Source: Fen-183 sp036504335
GTDB taxonomy: Bacteria; Acidobacteriota; Thermoanaerobaculia; UBA5066
DNA length: 64,000 nucleotides
Direction of reading: 5' to 3'
NCBI GenBank assembly: GCA_036504335.1
Contig: DASXVJ010000023.1
Span: forward strand, 62,001 to 126,000
Position numbers and translations under genes: made by a program. Below, one piece after another: positions 36,466 through 49,234 of the stretch (the stretch's first letter is position 1; every line of letters starts with the position of its first letter). The notes under the pieces were generated by a model. It searched no databases. It saw nothing but the letters and a program-made list of their open reading frames with translations, and was not told the origin of the DNA.

Positions 36466-37449
36466 GTGATCACCGGATTCAATACGGACGTGAAACACGC
36501 CGAACGCGTGTACCACGTGCAGACGGAGGATCGCGGCGTCGCGAACCCCGTCGTCGAGTCGCTCGTGTACGTGGGCGGCGAGATCCTGCTGTCCAAGAAG
36601 AGCCCGTACAAGGACCTCATCGCGGGCGACCGTGTGGACGAGAAGGCGCTGCGGGAAATGATGGATCTGCAGCACCGGCGGGTCATCGAGGCGATCCGCA
36701 GGGGACGGCTCGACACGGGGAAGATCGGCGAGGCGCCGTCCGACTGGGCCGACGACACGCTGCCGTCCTCGGATCGGGTTTCCCCGGCGGCGCTCGCGGC
36801 CGTCCACGCCATCCTCGCGGCGCCGTCCGAACCTCTGCCCGGCAAGGCGCCCGCTCCGGCGCCCGTTCGGGGTCAGGCCCCTCCGAAGGTCTCGACGGGC
36901 CAGGCCCCGGCGTTCCCTCCTCCCGCGTCTCCTCCAGCTCGTTCCGCTTCGGTGCCTCCGCCGGAGCCCGCAAAGGCGCCGGCGCCGCCCGCGGTGGCGG
37001 CCCCGCGCAAGCCCTCGTCCGGGGCGTCGCCCGCGTCCGCTTCGGGCGCCGGCACGAAACGCCCCGGATCCGGGATGCGCTCGCTGGACCAGGTGATCGT
37101 CGACTATCTGGCGTCGGAAGCCGCGTCCGAGCACCTTGAGCTTTCGCTGACGTCGGACGCCGAGCTCATGTCGGGCGGGAAGGTGACCCTGACGCTCAAG
37201 GCGACGACGTCGCTCACCGAGAAGCCCCTCCCGGGCGTCCACGTGTCGATTCGCGTCGTCTCCACGGTCCGGCCGCCGCAGATCCTGTTCCGGGGCGTGA
37301 CGGCAGGGGACGGCTGCGTCTCGTCCGTGTGCGCACTCCCGGACATCGGGACGGGCAACGCCGCCCTGATCATCGCGGCCTCGTCCCCCCTCGGGAACAA
37401 CGAGATCAAGCAGCTCATCAAAAAGAAGGGGGGACCGGGGGGCGCTTGA
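36466..37449 (+). CDS. Conserved hypothetical protein with Pro/Ala-rich linker
   Basis: A 327-residue protein without signal peptide. The N-terminal 110 residues (VITGFNTDVKHAERVYHVQT, then GGEILLSKKSPY) are a conserved domain seen in other deep-branching bacteria (recalled, not searched). A Pro/Ala/Ser linker spans about 120-205. The C-terminal 110 residues (LELSLTSDAELMSGGKVTLT, PLPGVHVSIRVVST) look like an Ig-like beta-sandwich. The GTG start has no good ribosome site; a TAGAAT hexamer lies 10 nt upstream. The last codons are part of a GC-rich palindrome. Confidence 0.7.
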   Translation: MITGFNTDVKHAERVYHVQTEDRGVANPVVESLVYVGGEILLSKKSPYKDLIAGDRVDEKALREMMDLQHRRVIEAIRRGRLDTGKIGEAPSDWADDTLPSSDRVSPAALAAVHAILAAPSEPLPGKAPAPAPVRGQAPPKVSTGQAPAFPPPASPPARSASVPPPEPAKAPAPPAVAAPRKPSSGASPASASGAGTKRPGSGMRSLDQVIVDYLASEAASEHLELSLTSDAELMSGGKVTLTLKATTSLTEKPLPGVHVSIRVVSTVRPPQILFRGVTAGDGCVSSVCALPDIGTGNAALIIAASSPLGNNEIKQLIKKKGGPGGA

Positions 37450-37459
37450 AGCGCCCCCC
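37437..37459. repeat. GC-rich perfect inverted repeat at the end of the hypothetical gene
   Basis: GGGGGGCGC-TTGAA-GCGCCCCCC: 9-bp stem with a 5-nt loop, spanning the stop codon. It has no T-run, so it is a weak terminator at best. Its loop contains most of the -35 of the tRNA-Lys promoter. Confidence 0.5.
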
Positions 37460-37474
37460 GCCATCCGCTATATT
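37446..37474 (+). promoter_or_regulatory. Promoter of tRNA-Lys with GC-rich discriminator
   Basis: TTGAAG-N17-TATATT, followed by CCGCCTCCC. The expected start is near 37481, about 31 nt before the tRNA. A GC-rich stretch just after the -10 is typical of stable-RNA promoters under stringent control. Confidence 0.6.
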
Positions 37475-37511
37475 CCGCCTCCCGTCCGGGTTCCCCGGAT
37501 TCCGGACATAC

Positions 37512-37587
37512 GGGCCGATAGCTCAATTGGCAGAGCAAGAGACTCTTAATCTCTGGGTTGTGGGTTCAAGTCCCTCTCGGCTCACCA
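37512..37587 (+). tRNA. tRNA-Lys (anticodon CTT)
   Basis: The acceptor stem GGGCCGA pairs with TCGGCTC (one G-U). The anticodon arm is AGAGA-CTCTTAA-TCTCT with CTT at positions 34-36, and the T-arm contains GGTTCAAGTCC-like GGGTTCAAGTCCC. The discriminator A is followed by an encoded CCA. Length is 76 nt including CCA. A strong terminator follows within 11 nt. Confidence 0.96.
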
Positions 37588-37597
37588 TTTCGTGACC

Positions 37598-37630
37598 AGG
37601 CCGGCCGTGAAAACGGCCGGCCTTTTTCTT
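37598..37630 (+). terminator. Intrinsic terminator after tRNA-Lys
   Basis: AGGCCGGCCGT-GAAA-ACGGCCGGCCT followed by TTTTCTT: 11-bp stem and GAAA tetraloop. It separates the tRNA from the S9 peptidase gene and shows that the peptidase start must lie downstream. Confidence 0.93.
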
Positions 37631-37642
37631 GCGGAGGCCCGT

Positions 37643-39694
37643 GTGAACCGTTCTCTTCTCGCCGCCCTTCTTCTCGTCGCGGCTCCCGCCGCGTTCGGCG
37701 CCCGGCCGATGACGATCGAGGACAACCTCCTGACCGTGCGCGTCGGCGACCCGCAGCTTTCGCCCGACGGCAGGTGGGTCGCGTACGTCCGGACGACGAC
37801 CGACCTCGCCGCCGGCAAGCGCAACGCGGACGTCTGGCTCGTGCCCGCCGACGGCTCGGCCCCGCCGCGCGCCCTGACGCGCCACGAGAAAGCCGACAAC
37901 GCGCCGCGCTTCTCGCCGGACGGCAAGACGCTCGCCTTCCTCTCGACGCGCTCCGGGTCGCCGCAGGTGTGGCTCCTCGACCTCGCGGGCGGCGAGCCGC
38001 GCAAGGTGACGGACGTTTCGGCGGGAGTGCAGGACCCGCTCGTCTTCTCGCCGGACGGCAGGAAGCTCGCGTTCGTGTCGGACGTGTACCCGGCCTGCGC
38101 CGACGAGGCCTGCAACAGGAAGACCCGCGAGGATCTCGAGAAGGACCCGGTGAAGGTCCACCGGATCACGCGCCTCCTGCACCGCCACTGGGACGAGTGG
38201 CGCGAGAACGTGCGGCACCACGTGTTCGTCCTCGACGTCGCGTCGGGCGCTCTCACGGACCTCACCCCGGGCGACTTCGACTCGCCCCCGAACCACTACG
38301 AGGACGGCGGGATCGCCTTCTCGCCGGACGGCAGGGAGATCGCGTTCGTCTCGAACCGCGACGGCGCCGACAAGGAAGCGTTCACGACGAACAAGGACGT
38401 CTGGACGGTGCCCGTGGCGGGCGGCGAGGCCGTGAAGCTCACGGCCGGCAACCCGGCCGCCGACTTCGACCCCGCGTACACGCCCGACGGAGCCTCGATC
38501 CTCGTGCGCGCCCAGCGGCGCCCCACGTTCGAGGGCGACCGCTGGTACCTCGACGTCTACGACCGCAAGACGAGGGCGAAGCGGACCGTGTTCGAGACGC
38601 CCGACCTGTCCGTGGACGAGTTCGCGCTCTCGAAGGACGGCAAGACCGTGTACTTCACGGCCGAGAGAGAGGGAAGAAGAGATTTCTTCGAAGTGCCCCT
38701 CGCGGGGGGCACGCCCCGACTCCTCAAGAAGGGCGGGAACATCGGCAACGTGAGGGCGGGAGCGAAGGCCCTGGTTTTCACCGAGGCCTCCCTCACCGCG
38801 CCGCCGGAGATCTTCTCTTTACCACTCGAAGAAAAATCTTCTTCTTCATCGACCTCTTCTCCGAAGGCTCTCACCGACGAGAACCGTTCCTGGCGCAAGG
38901 ACGTCGCGATGTCCGTGCCCGAGAGCCTGTCGACGACGGGCGCGGGCGGCGCACGCGTGCAGTACTGGCTGATCAAGCCGCCGATGTTCGACGCGGCGAA
39001 GAAGTATCCGGTCGTCTTCCTGATCCACGGCGGCCCGCAGGGCGCGTGGGAGGACGGCTGGTCGGCGCGCTGGAACCCGACGCTGTGGGCGGCGCAGGGC
39101 TGGGTCGTCGTGGCGCCGAACCCGCGCGGCTCGACGGGCTTCGGCCAGAAGTTCGTGGACGAGATCTCGGGCGACTGGGGCGGCAAGGTCATGACGGACC
39201 TCGACGCCGTCTTCGACGCGGTCGTCAAGCTGCCGTTCGTCGACGCGGCGCGGCAGGGCATCGCGGGCGCGAGCTACGGCGGCTACGCCGTGGACTGGAT
39301 CCTCGGGCACACGAACCGCTTCAAGGCGGCCGTCACGCACGACGGCGTCTTCAACCTCGAGTCGATGTCCCTCGTGACCGAGGAGCTCTGGTTCTCGGGT
39401 TGGGAATTCGGCGGCATGCCGTGGAGCGAGGCCGCGCGGAAGCAGTATGCGAAGTGGTCGCCGCACCTCTTCGCCCAGAACATCCGGACGCCGACGCTCA
39501 TCGTCACGAACGAGCTCGACTTCCGCGTCCCCGTCGACCAGGGCCTGCAGATGTTCACGGTCCTGCGCGGCAACGGCGTCCCGGCCGAGGCGCTCGTCTT
39601 CCCGGACGAAGGGCACTGGGTCCTCAAGCCGCTGAACAGCAAGCGCTGGCACGAGGCCGTGTTCGGCTGGATGAAGAAATACCTCGAGAAATGA
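37643..39694 (+). CDS. Secreted S9-family prolyl oligopeptidase (dipeptidyl/acylaminoacyl peptidase)
   Basis: A 683-residue serine peptidase. GTG 37643, after GCGGAGG, begins the signal peptide (VNRSLLAALLLVAAPAAFGA). An upstream ATG in frame is inside the tRNA terminator and is rejected. Residues about 30-400 form a beta-propeller with SPDG-type blades (FSPDGKTLAF, FSPDGRKLAF, FSPDGREIAF). The catalytic domain has GASYGGYAVDW (nucleophile Ser), NELDFRVPVDQ (Asp) and DEGHWVLKP (His). Two AT-rich stretches within it (38661-38697 and 38805-38870) encode Arg-Arg and a poly-Ser run with rare codons (AGA, TTA), matching a dispersed repeat. Confidence 0.93.
   Translation: MNRSLLAALLLVAAPAAFGARPMTIEDNLLTVRVGDPQLSPDGRWVAYVRTTTDLAAGKRNADVWLVPADGSAPPRALTRHEKADNAPRFSPDGKTLAFLSTRSGSPQVWLLDLAGGEPRKVTDVSAGVQDPLVFSPDGRKLAFVSDVYPACADEACNRKTREDLEKDPVKVHRITRLLHRHWDEWRENVRHHVFVLDVASGALTDLTPGDFDSPPNHYEDGGIAFSPDGREIAFVSNRDGADKEAFTTNKDVWTVPVAGGEAVKLTAGNPAADFDPAYTPDGASILVRAQRRPTFEGDRWYLDVYDRKTRAKRTVFETPDLSVDEFALSKDGKTVYFTAEREGRRDFFEVPLAGGTPRLLKKGGNIGNVRAGAKALVFTEASLTAPPEIFSLPLEEKSSSSSTSSPKALTDENRSWRKDVAMSVPESLSTTGAGGARVQYWLIKPPMFDAAKKYPVVFLIHGGPQGAWEDGWSARWNPTLWAAQGWVVVAPNPRGSTGFGQKFVDEISGDWGGKVMTDLDAVFDAVVKLPFVDAARQGIAGASYGGYAVDWILGHTNRFKAAVTHDGVFNLESMSLVTEELWFSGWEFGGMPWSEAARKQYAKWSPHLFAQNIRTPTLIVTNELDFRVPVDQGLQMFTVLRGNGVPAEALVFPDEGHWVLKPLNSKRWHEAVFGWMKKYLEK
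38671..38695 (-). repeat. Dispersed AT-richer repeat, copy 2 (inside the S9 peptidase gene)
   Basis: The minus strand reads CACTTCGAAGAAATCTC-TTCTTCCC, close to the family consensus. On the + strand it is translated GRRDFFEV with AGA codons unlike the surrounding gene. Confidence 0.4.
38821..38850 (+). repeat. Dispersed AT-richer repeat, copy 3 (inside the S9 peptidase gene)
   Basis: ACCACTCGAAGAAAAATC followed by TTCTTCTTCATC. It encodes LEEKSSSSS in a segment that joins the propeller to the catalytic part, where length variation is tolerated. Confidence 0.35.
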
Positions 39695-39718
39695 GCTAAC
39701 GTCCGCCCCTCCGGGCCC

Positions 39719-39803
39719 GCGGGGGTGGCGGAATTGGCAGACGCGCGGGACTTAGGATCCCGTGGGGCGACCCGTGAGGGTTCAAGTCCCTCCTCCCGCA
39801 CCA
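39719..39803 (+). tRNA. tRNA-Leu (anticodon TAG)
   Basis: The acceptor stem GCGGGGG pairs with CTCCCGC (one G-U). The anticodon arm is CGGGA-CTTAGGA-TCCCG with TAG at 34-36. The long variable arm (TGGGGCGACCCGT) is typical of class II tRNA. The T-arm is GAGGGTTCAAGTCCCTC, the discriminator is A, and CCA is encoded. The tig gene starts 31 bp later and may be co-transcribed. Confidence 0.96.
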
Positions 39804-39834
39804 GATTCCCCGAAACGAACGACAAGGACACACG

Positions 39835-41136
39835 ATGCTCACCTCTTTCGTCGACGAATCCCCCACGAAGAAAGTCCTGACCTTCGAAGTTCCCGCCGAG
39901 GACGTGAAGGCGGCGACCGAGAAGACGATCAAGGCCTTCTCGAAGCAGGTCCGACTCCCGGGCTTTCGCCCCGGCAAGGCTCCCGCGCACATCATTCGCC
40001 AGCGGTTCACCGAGGAGATCAAGGGCGAGGTCCTCGAGCGCCTGATCCAGGAGTCCCTCGCGGGGGCGCTCCGCGAGAAGAACCTCATCCCGCTCGGCCA
40101 GCCGAAGATCGCGGACCTCAAGTTCGAGTTCGACGCCCCGCTCGCGTTCAAGGTCGACCTCGAGGTGCGCCCCGCGGTTGAGCCGAAGGACTACCGCGGC
40201 CTGAAGGTGCCGGAGGGCGCGACGGCCGTGACCGCCGAGGACGTCGATCGCGTGCTCGGGCGCATCCGCGAGGGACACGCGACGTACGACGCCGTCGAGG
40301 GCCGCCCCGTGAAGGACGGCGACCACGCGCTCGTCGACATCAAGGGGACGTTCCCGGCCGGCGACGGCGAGGACTTCAATCGCGAGAAGGTGCTCGTCGA
40401 GATCGGCGGCGAGGGCACGCTGCCCGAGCTGTCCGCGCACCTGCGAAACGCCGAGGCCGGCGCCACGGTCAGCTTCCAGAAGAGCTTCGCAGCGGACGTC
40501 TCCGACTCGGAGTTCGCGGGCAAGACGGTGCTCTACACGGTCCACCTCGTCGCGATCAAGACGCGCGTTCTTCCGGCCCTCGACGACGAGCTCGCCCGTC
40601 TCGCGCTCACGCCGCGCGAGGGCGAGGCGCCCGAGGGCGCGTCGCTCGCGATGCTCCGCGAGAAGGTTCAGGAGTCCGTGTCGAGGGAGAAAGAGCAGAC
40701 CGTTCGCGAGCAGCGGCGCCGGGCCGCGCTGGACGGCCTCCTCGCGCTCAACGAGGTGCCGGCGCCCGAGTCCATGGTGGAGTCGGAGATCGACTCGGCG
40801 CTCAAGGAGTACGCCCGCCACATGGCGCGGCAGGGCGTGGACCTCAAGGACGCGCAGATCGACTGGAACGAGCTCCGCAAGGAAGCCCGCCCCTCGGCCG
40901 AGCGCCGCGTGAAGGAATACCTGCTCCTCGACGCGATCGGGGAGAAAGAGAGTCTCGCCGTGACGGACACCGAGCTCGACGCCGAGCTCAAGCGCCGCGC
41001 GCAGGCGATGGGGATGTCGTTCACGGAGCTCAAGGGCGCGCTCGTGAAGGCCGACCGCGTCGAGGGCGTGCGCGAGGAGCTGCGGATCGACCGCGTCGTC
41101 GACTTCCTCGTCGCCGAGGCCGTCGTCGCGGGCTGA
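39835..41136 (+). CDS. tig: Trigger factor
   Basis: A 433-residue ribosome-associated chaperone and peptidyl-prolyl isomerase. The ribosome-docking signature LPGFRPGKAP is at about 41-50. The FKBP-like domain spans about 150-245 (DHALVDIKGTF, TVSFQKSF). The rest is the helical SurA-like C-terminal domain with RMxR-type arm sequences (RRKAL-like region). AAGGA precedes the ATG. The order tig-clpP...clpX-lon is a widely conserved protein quality control cluster. Confidence 0.96.
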   Translation: MLTSFVDESPTKKVLTFEVPAEDVKAATEKTIKAFSKQVRLPGFRPGKAPAHIIRQRFTEEIKGEVLERLIQESLAGALREKNLIPLGQPKIADLKFEFDAPLAFKVDLEVRPAVEPKDYRGLKVPEGATAVTAEDVDRVLGRIREGHATYDAVEGRPVKDGDHALVDIKGTFPAGDGEDFNREKVLVEIGGEGTLPELSAHLRNAEAGATVSFQKSFAADVSDSEFAGKTVLYTVHLVAIKTRVLPALDDELARLALTPREGEAPEGASLAMLREKVQESVSREKEQTVREQRRRAALDGLLALNEVPAPESMVESEIDSALKEYARHMARQGVDLKDAQIDWNELRKEARPSAERRVKEYLLLDAIGEKESLAVTDTELDAELKRRAQAMGMSFTELKGALVKADRVEGVREELRIDRVVDFLVAEAVVAG

Positions 41137-41164
41137 GTAGACTACGGACGCTGGAGGAGAGCCC

Positions 41165-41764
41165 ATGCTGATTCCGATGGTCATCGAGCAGACGAACCGC
41201 GGCGAGCGGGCGTACGACATCTACTCGCGCCTGCTCAAGGACAACGTCATCTTCCTGGGCTCGGCGATCAACGACGACGTCGCGAACCTCGTGATCGCGC
41301 AGATGCTCTTCCTCGAGGCGGAGAACCCCGAGAAGGACATCACGCTCTACATCAACTCTCCCGGCGGGTCGGTGTCGGCGGGCCTCGCGATCTACGACAC
41401 GATGCAGTACGTGAAGTGCGACGTCGCGACCTACTGCCTCGGGCAGGCGGCCTCGATGGGCGCGCTCCTCCTCGCGGGCGGCGCCAAGGGCAAGCGCGCG
41501 GCGCTGCCGAACGCGCGCATCCTCATCCACCAGCCTCACGGCGGCGCCGAGGGACAGGCTTCCGACATCGAGATCCAGGCCCGCGAGATGCTGCGCACGA
41601 AGCAGCGCCTCAACGAGATCCTCGCCCTGCACACGGGCCAGCCCGTCGAGAAGATCTCGAAGGACACCGACCGCGACAACATCTTCGAGCCGGACGGGGC
41701 CAAGGATTACGGGCTCATCGACCTCGTGATCCGGCGCCGCGACGAGCTCAAGGTCCCGGCGTAG
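41165..41764 (+). CDS. clpP: ATP-dependent Clp protease proteolytic subunit
   Basis: A 199-residue serine peptidase of normal length. The catalytic Ser is in YCLGQAASMGALLLAG (Ser at about 98), the His in ILIHQPHGG (about 123), and the Asp in SKDTDRDNIFEPDGAK (about 172). The N-terminus MLIPMVIEQTNRGERAYDIY is standard. GGAGGAG stands 5 nt before the ATG. It forms the barrel that ClpX feeds; the clpX gene is on the same strand but separated by a reversed gene. Confidence 0.97.
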   Translation: MLIPMVIEQTNRGERAYDIYSRLLKDNVIFLGSAINDDVANLVIAQMLFLEAENPEKDITLYINSPGGSVSAGLAIYDTMQYVKCDVATYCLGQAASMGALLLAGGAKGKRAALPNARILIHQPHGGAEGQASDIEIQAREMLRTKQRLNEILALHTGQPVEKISKDTDRDNIFEPDGAKDYGLIDLVIRRRDELKVPA

Positions 41765-41774
41765 TCCTTCCGCT

Positions 41775-43187
41775 CTAGCGGAAGATGACCGATGCGAACG
41801 CGCGCCACTGCGTGGCGCCGCTCCGGTACGTGTCGTGGTCGTCGTACGTCGTGATCCTCTTTCCCCACGACCACGAGCCGCCGAGGGAGAACGGCCCGGC
41901 GACGGGAATCCGCCCCTCGGCCCGGAAGGACTGGAGGCTCGCGTTCCGCCCGATTCCGTCGGACGTGTGCATCCAGAAGGCCGAATAGGTGAGCGTCGCG
42001 AGGTCGAGCTCCTTGCGCCGGATCCGGACCGCGGTGTAGACGCCGGCGCCCGGGCCGTAGTCATACGCGCGGCCGACGAGCCCGCTCGATTCCTCGAGAT
42101 AGTCGTTCTTCAGCGCCGCGAGGGGCACGACGGCGCCGAGCGCCTCGCCGCGCAGCTCGACGCCCCCGCCGAGGGAGCGCAGCGACAGGAGCCCGAACCG
42201 GAACGACTGCGAACTGAACATCCGCGTGTCGTTGTTCGTGTAGTCGAAGTCCATGAAGACGCCGAAGACGTGCCGGCCGCCGGTCGCGCCGGGGTCGACG
42301 TCCCAACCGGCGAGGAGTCCCCGGACCTCGACGCGCGTGAGCCAGGCCGAGCTCGGATACGACATGTCCACCCCGAGGTCGAAGAAGTCGAACGGGCGCG
42401 AGACGGAGCGGTCGAACGGGTCGCCGTAGCGGAGGGTCGCCGTGGCGAGGGCCTGGTCCGGGTCCGCCCGGCGGCTCGAGACGTAGTGCCGCCAGCCCGC
42501 GGCCAGCTCCGTGACGAAGCGCGACGGCTCCGCGTAATCGCCGCGCGCTGAGCGGACGGCCCAGGCCTCGCCCGTGAAGACGCGCGTGAGGAGCTGCGTG
42601 GGGTTCACGAGGCCCGCAAGGGCCTCGCGAAGGGCGCGGGCGCCGCCGCGGGCGCGGTCGTCGAGGATCATCTGCGAGAGCCGGTACGAGGCTTCGCCCA
42701 TCGTGATGCCGCCGAGCGTCGTGTTCACGAGATCGTTGAGCGAGGGGCCCTGGGTCTCCGCGAACATCTCCCAGAAATAGCTGCCGGCGAGGACGAACGG
42801 AGCGGACTCCCAGAACGAGTAGCCGTTCGTACGGGCGGCGTTGAAGAACAGCCCGCCCGCGATCGGGTGGCCGAGCTGGTTCGTCGTGAACTTGTCGTTG
42901 TCGAACGAGAAGCCCGTGTCGAAGTTCCTCCGGACGGACTCGATCGAGATGCGCGCGTAGGCCTCGTCTTTGACGAACCGGTTCTGGGCGAAGGGCAGGA
43001 ACTCGAGGATCCCGATCTCGGCGGCGGCGAGCCAGAAACGCTTCTCCTTCGCCTCCGGAAACAGCCGGAACGGGGAGGGGGAGGGGGCGTCCTCGGCCCG
43101 GGCGCCGGGCGCCGCCAGCGCGGCCGCCAGGAGCGCGGCCGCCGAGGCGCGTCGGGCCGTCTGCATCATCTCGACGGAGGGGATCAT
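41775..43187 (-). CDS. DUF3943-like outer-membrane protein, inserted between clpP and clpX
   Basis: A 470-residue protein. ATG 43187, with GGGGGAG 8 nt upstream, starts a signal peptide ending near PGARAED. The body has NRFVKDEAYARISIESVRRN, FTTNQLGHPIAGGLFFNAAR and GSYFWEMFAETQGPSLNDL, which match DUF3943. The C-terminal half alternates polar and hydrophobic residues and ends in a terminal aromatic/Arg pattern (ASVIFR), as in a beta-barrel. The function is unknown. It is convergent with clpP (10 bp apart) and divergent from clpX. Confidence 0.82.
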   Translation of the reverse strand: MIPSVEMMQTARRASAAALLAAALAAPGARAEDAPSPSPFRLFPEAKEKRFWLAAAEIGILEFLPFAQNRFVKDEAYARISIESVRRNFDTGFSFDNDKFTTNQLGHPIAGGLFFNAARTNGYSFWESAPFVLAGSYFWEMFAETQGPSLNDLVNTTLGGITMGEASYRLSQMILDDRARGGARALREALAGLVNPTQLLTRVFTGEAWAVRSARGDYAEPSRFVTELAAGWRHYVSSRRADPDQALATATLRYGDPFDRSVSRPFDFFDLGVDMSYPSSAWLTRVEVRGLLAGWDVDPGATGGRHVFGVFMDFDYTNNDTRMFSSQSFRFGLLSLRSLGGGVELRGEALGAVVPLAALKNDYLEESSGLVGRAYDYGPGAGVYTAVRIRRKELDLATLTYSAFWMHTSDGIGRNASLQSFRAEGRIPVAGPFSLGGSWSWGKRITTYDDHDTYRSGATQWRAFASVIFR

Positions 43188-43304
43188 AGGGTAGGCTCCC
43201 CCGCCCCGGGGCGGCGGGAATGCCCGGACCCCGGAGTTTGTTCCGTAAGAACCCGAGGCGGTAAGATGCCTCCTCAGGACCTTCCAGGGGGGGCCGGGGT
43301 AGCG

Positions 43305-44549
<1,245 letters not shown>

Positions 44550-44550
44550 A

Positions 44551-46986
<2,436 letters not shown>

Positions 46987-47005
46987 TCTGATAAGCTCTC
47001 TTCGC

Positions 47006-47021
47006 GGGCAGGTCCCTGCCC
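47006..47021 (+). terminator. Weak hairpin after lon
   Basis: GGGCAG-GTCC-CTGCCC, a 6-bp stem, followed by CTCTTACCTTCT rather than a clean T-run. It may attenuate transcription between lon and engB. Confidence 0.3.
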
Positions 47022-47025
47022 CTCT

Positions 47026-47055
47026 TACCTTCTAAGAAAACTTCTCTTCTTCCCC
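47026..47055 (+). repeat. Dispersed AT-richer repeat, copy 4 (intergenic, lon-engB)
   Basis: TACCTTCTAAGAAAACTT followed by CTCTTCTTCCCC. It resembles copies 1-3 but sits between genes, so codon choice does not explain the shared sequence. Confidence 0.4.
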
Positions 47056-47079
47056 TCCCCGGGGAATTTGACTCATCCC

Positions 47080-47772
47080 ATGAATGCGACGCCTTCTTCC
47101 GCGAGATCGCGCGCCGGCTCACGGCCCGGCGGCGCCAAAGGTGTGCTCGCCTCCGGCGCGGAGGTCCGCCTCGCCCTGGCCGGCCACCGCCCGGGCGAGC
47201 GCCCGAAAAATGCCCTTCCGGCGCTCGCGGTCCTCGGCCGCTCGAACGTCGGGAAGTCGAGCCTCCTGAACGCCCTCCTCGGCGTGAAGGTCGCGCGCGT
47301 TTCTCAGACCCCGGGCCGCACGCAGGCCCTCTACTGGTACCGCGTCGGCGACCGCTTCGACGTCGTGGACTGCCCCGGCTACGGCTTTGCGAAAACGGGA
47401 AAAGAGAAGAGGGAGAGCTTCGAAAGGTTGATCGAGTGCTTCCTGGTCGGTGCGGCCGAGGACGGCGGCGCGCTGGACCCCTCGCGACAGCCGGTCGCCG
47501 CGCTCCTTCTCGTGGATGGACGCCTCGACCCCCAGAGCTCCGACCTCTCCATGGCTCTCTTTCTAAGAGAATCTTCCGTCCCCACGTTCGTTGCCGCGAC
47601 GAAGTGGGATGCGGTCAAGCCTTCCGAGCGCGTCCGCCGCGAGCGAACGCTCGCGGCCGCTTACCGCGACGAATTCCGCCCCCTCCTGCCCGTCTCGGCC
47701 GAGACCGGCGAAAACCTGCCCGAGCTCGCGCGCCTCCTGCGCGCGGCGCTCGCGCCCGCCCCGAAGGAGTAA
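47080..47772 (+). CDS. engB: Ribosome-biogenesis GTPase EngB (YihA/YsxC)
   Basis: A 230-residue GTPase with all G motifs: G1 GRSNVGKSS, G2/switch VSQTPGRTQALYWY, G3 DCPGYGFAK, G4 TKWDAV and G5 SAETGEN. It helps assemble the large ribosomal subunit. ATG 47080 is preferred, with TTG 47068 possible; neither has a well-spaced ribosome site. Two segments, GKEKRESFERL and LFLRESS, use AGA/AGG/CTA codons and match the dispersed repeat. The rho start is 4 bp after its stop. Confidence 0.93.
   Translation: MNATPSSARSRAGSRPGGAKGVLASGAEVRLALAGHRPGERPKNALPALAVLGRSNVGKSSLLNALLGVKVARVSQTPGRTQALYWYRVGDRFDVVDCPGYGFAKTGKEKRESFERLIECFLVGAAEDGGALDPSRQPVAALLLVDGRLDPQSSDLSMALFLRESSVPTFVAATKWDAVKPSERVRRERTLAAAYRDEFRPLLPVSAETGENLPELARLLRAALAPAPKE
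47397..47430 (-). repeat. Dispersed AT-richer repeat, copy 5 (inside engB)
   Basis: The minus strand reads ACCTTTCGAAGCTCTCCC then TCTTCTCTTTTCCC. It lies just after the G3 motif, in the switch II region of the GTPase. Confidence 0.3.
47557..47580 (+). repeat. Dispersed AT-richer repeat, copy 6 (inside engB)
   Basis: CTCTTTCTAAGAGAATCT then TCCGTC, encoding LFLRESSV with the rare codons CTA and AGA. Confidence 0.35.
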
Positions 47773-47776
47773 CCCC

Positions 47777-49135
<1,359 letters not shown>

Positions 49136-49234
49136 GGCGTCGCCGGGCCGCCTGATGCAGGCGCATCAAGTCGTCCCGGCGCGCCGCGCATAAAGTTCTC
49201 CTCCAGAGATCGATCCCGATCCCAAGGAGGTGCC

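Noticed and set aside
37592..37642. An earlier ATG for the S9 peptidase at 37592
   Set aside because: It would translate through the tRNA-Lys terminator. The signal peptide begins at GTG 37643 with a ribosome site.
49153..49168. Hairpin TGATGC-AGGC-GCATCA after rho as a terminator
   Set aside because: The stem is only 6 bp and no T-run follows. It may be chance, so it is noted in the rho entry but not listed as a terminator.
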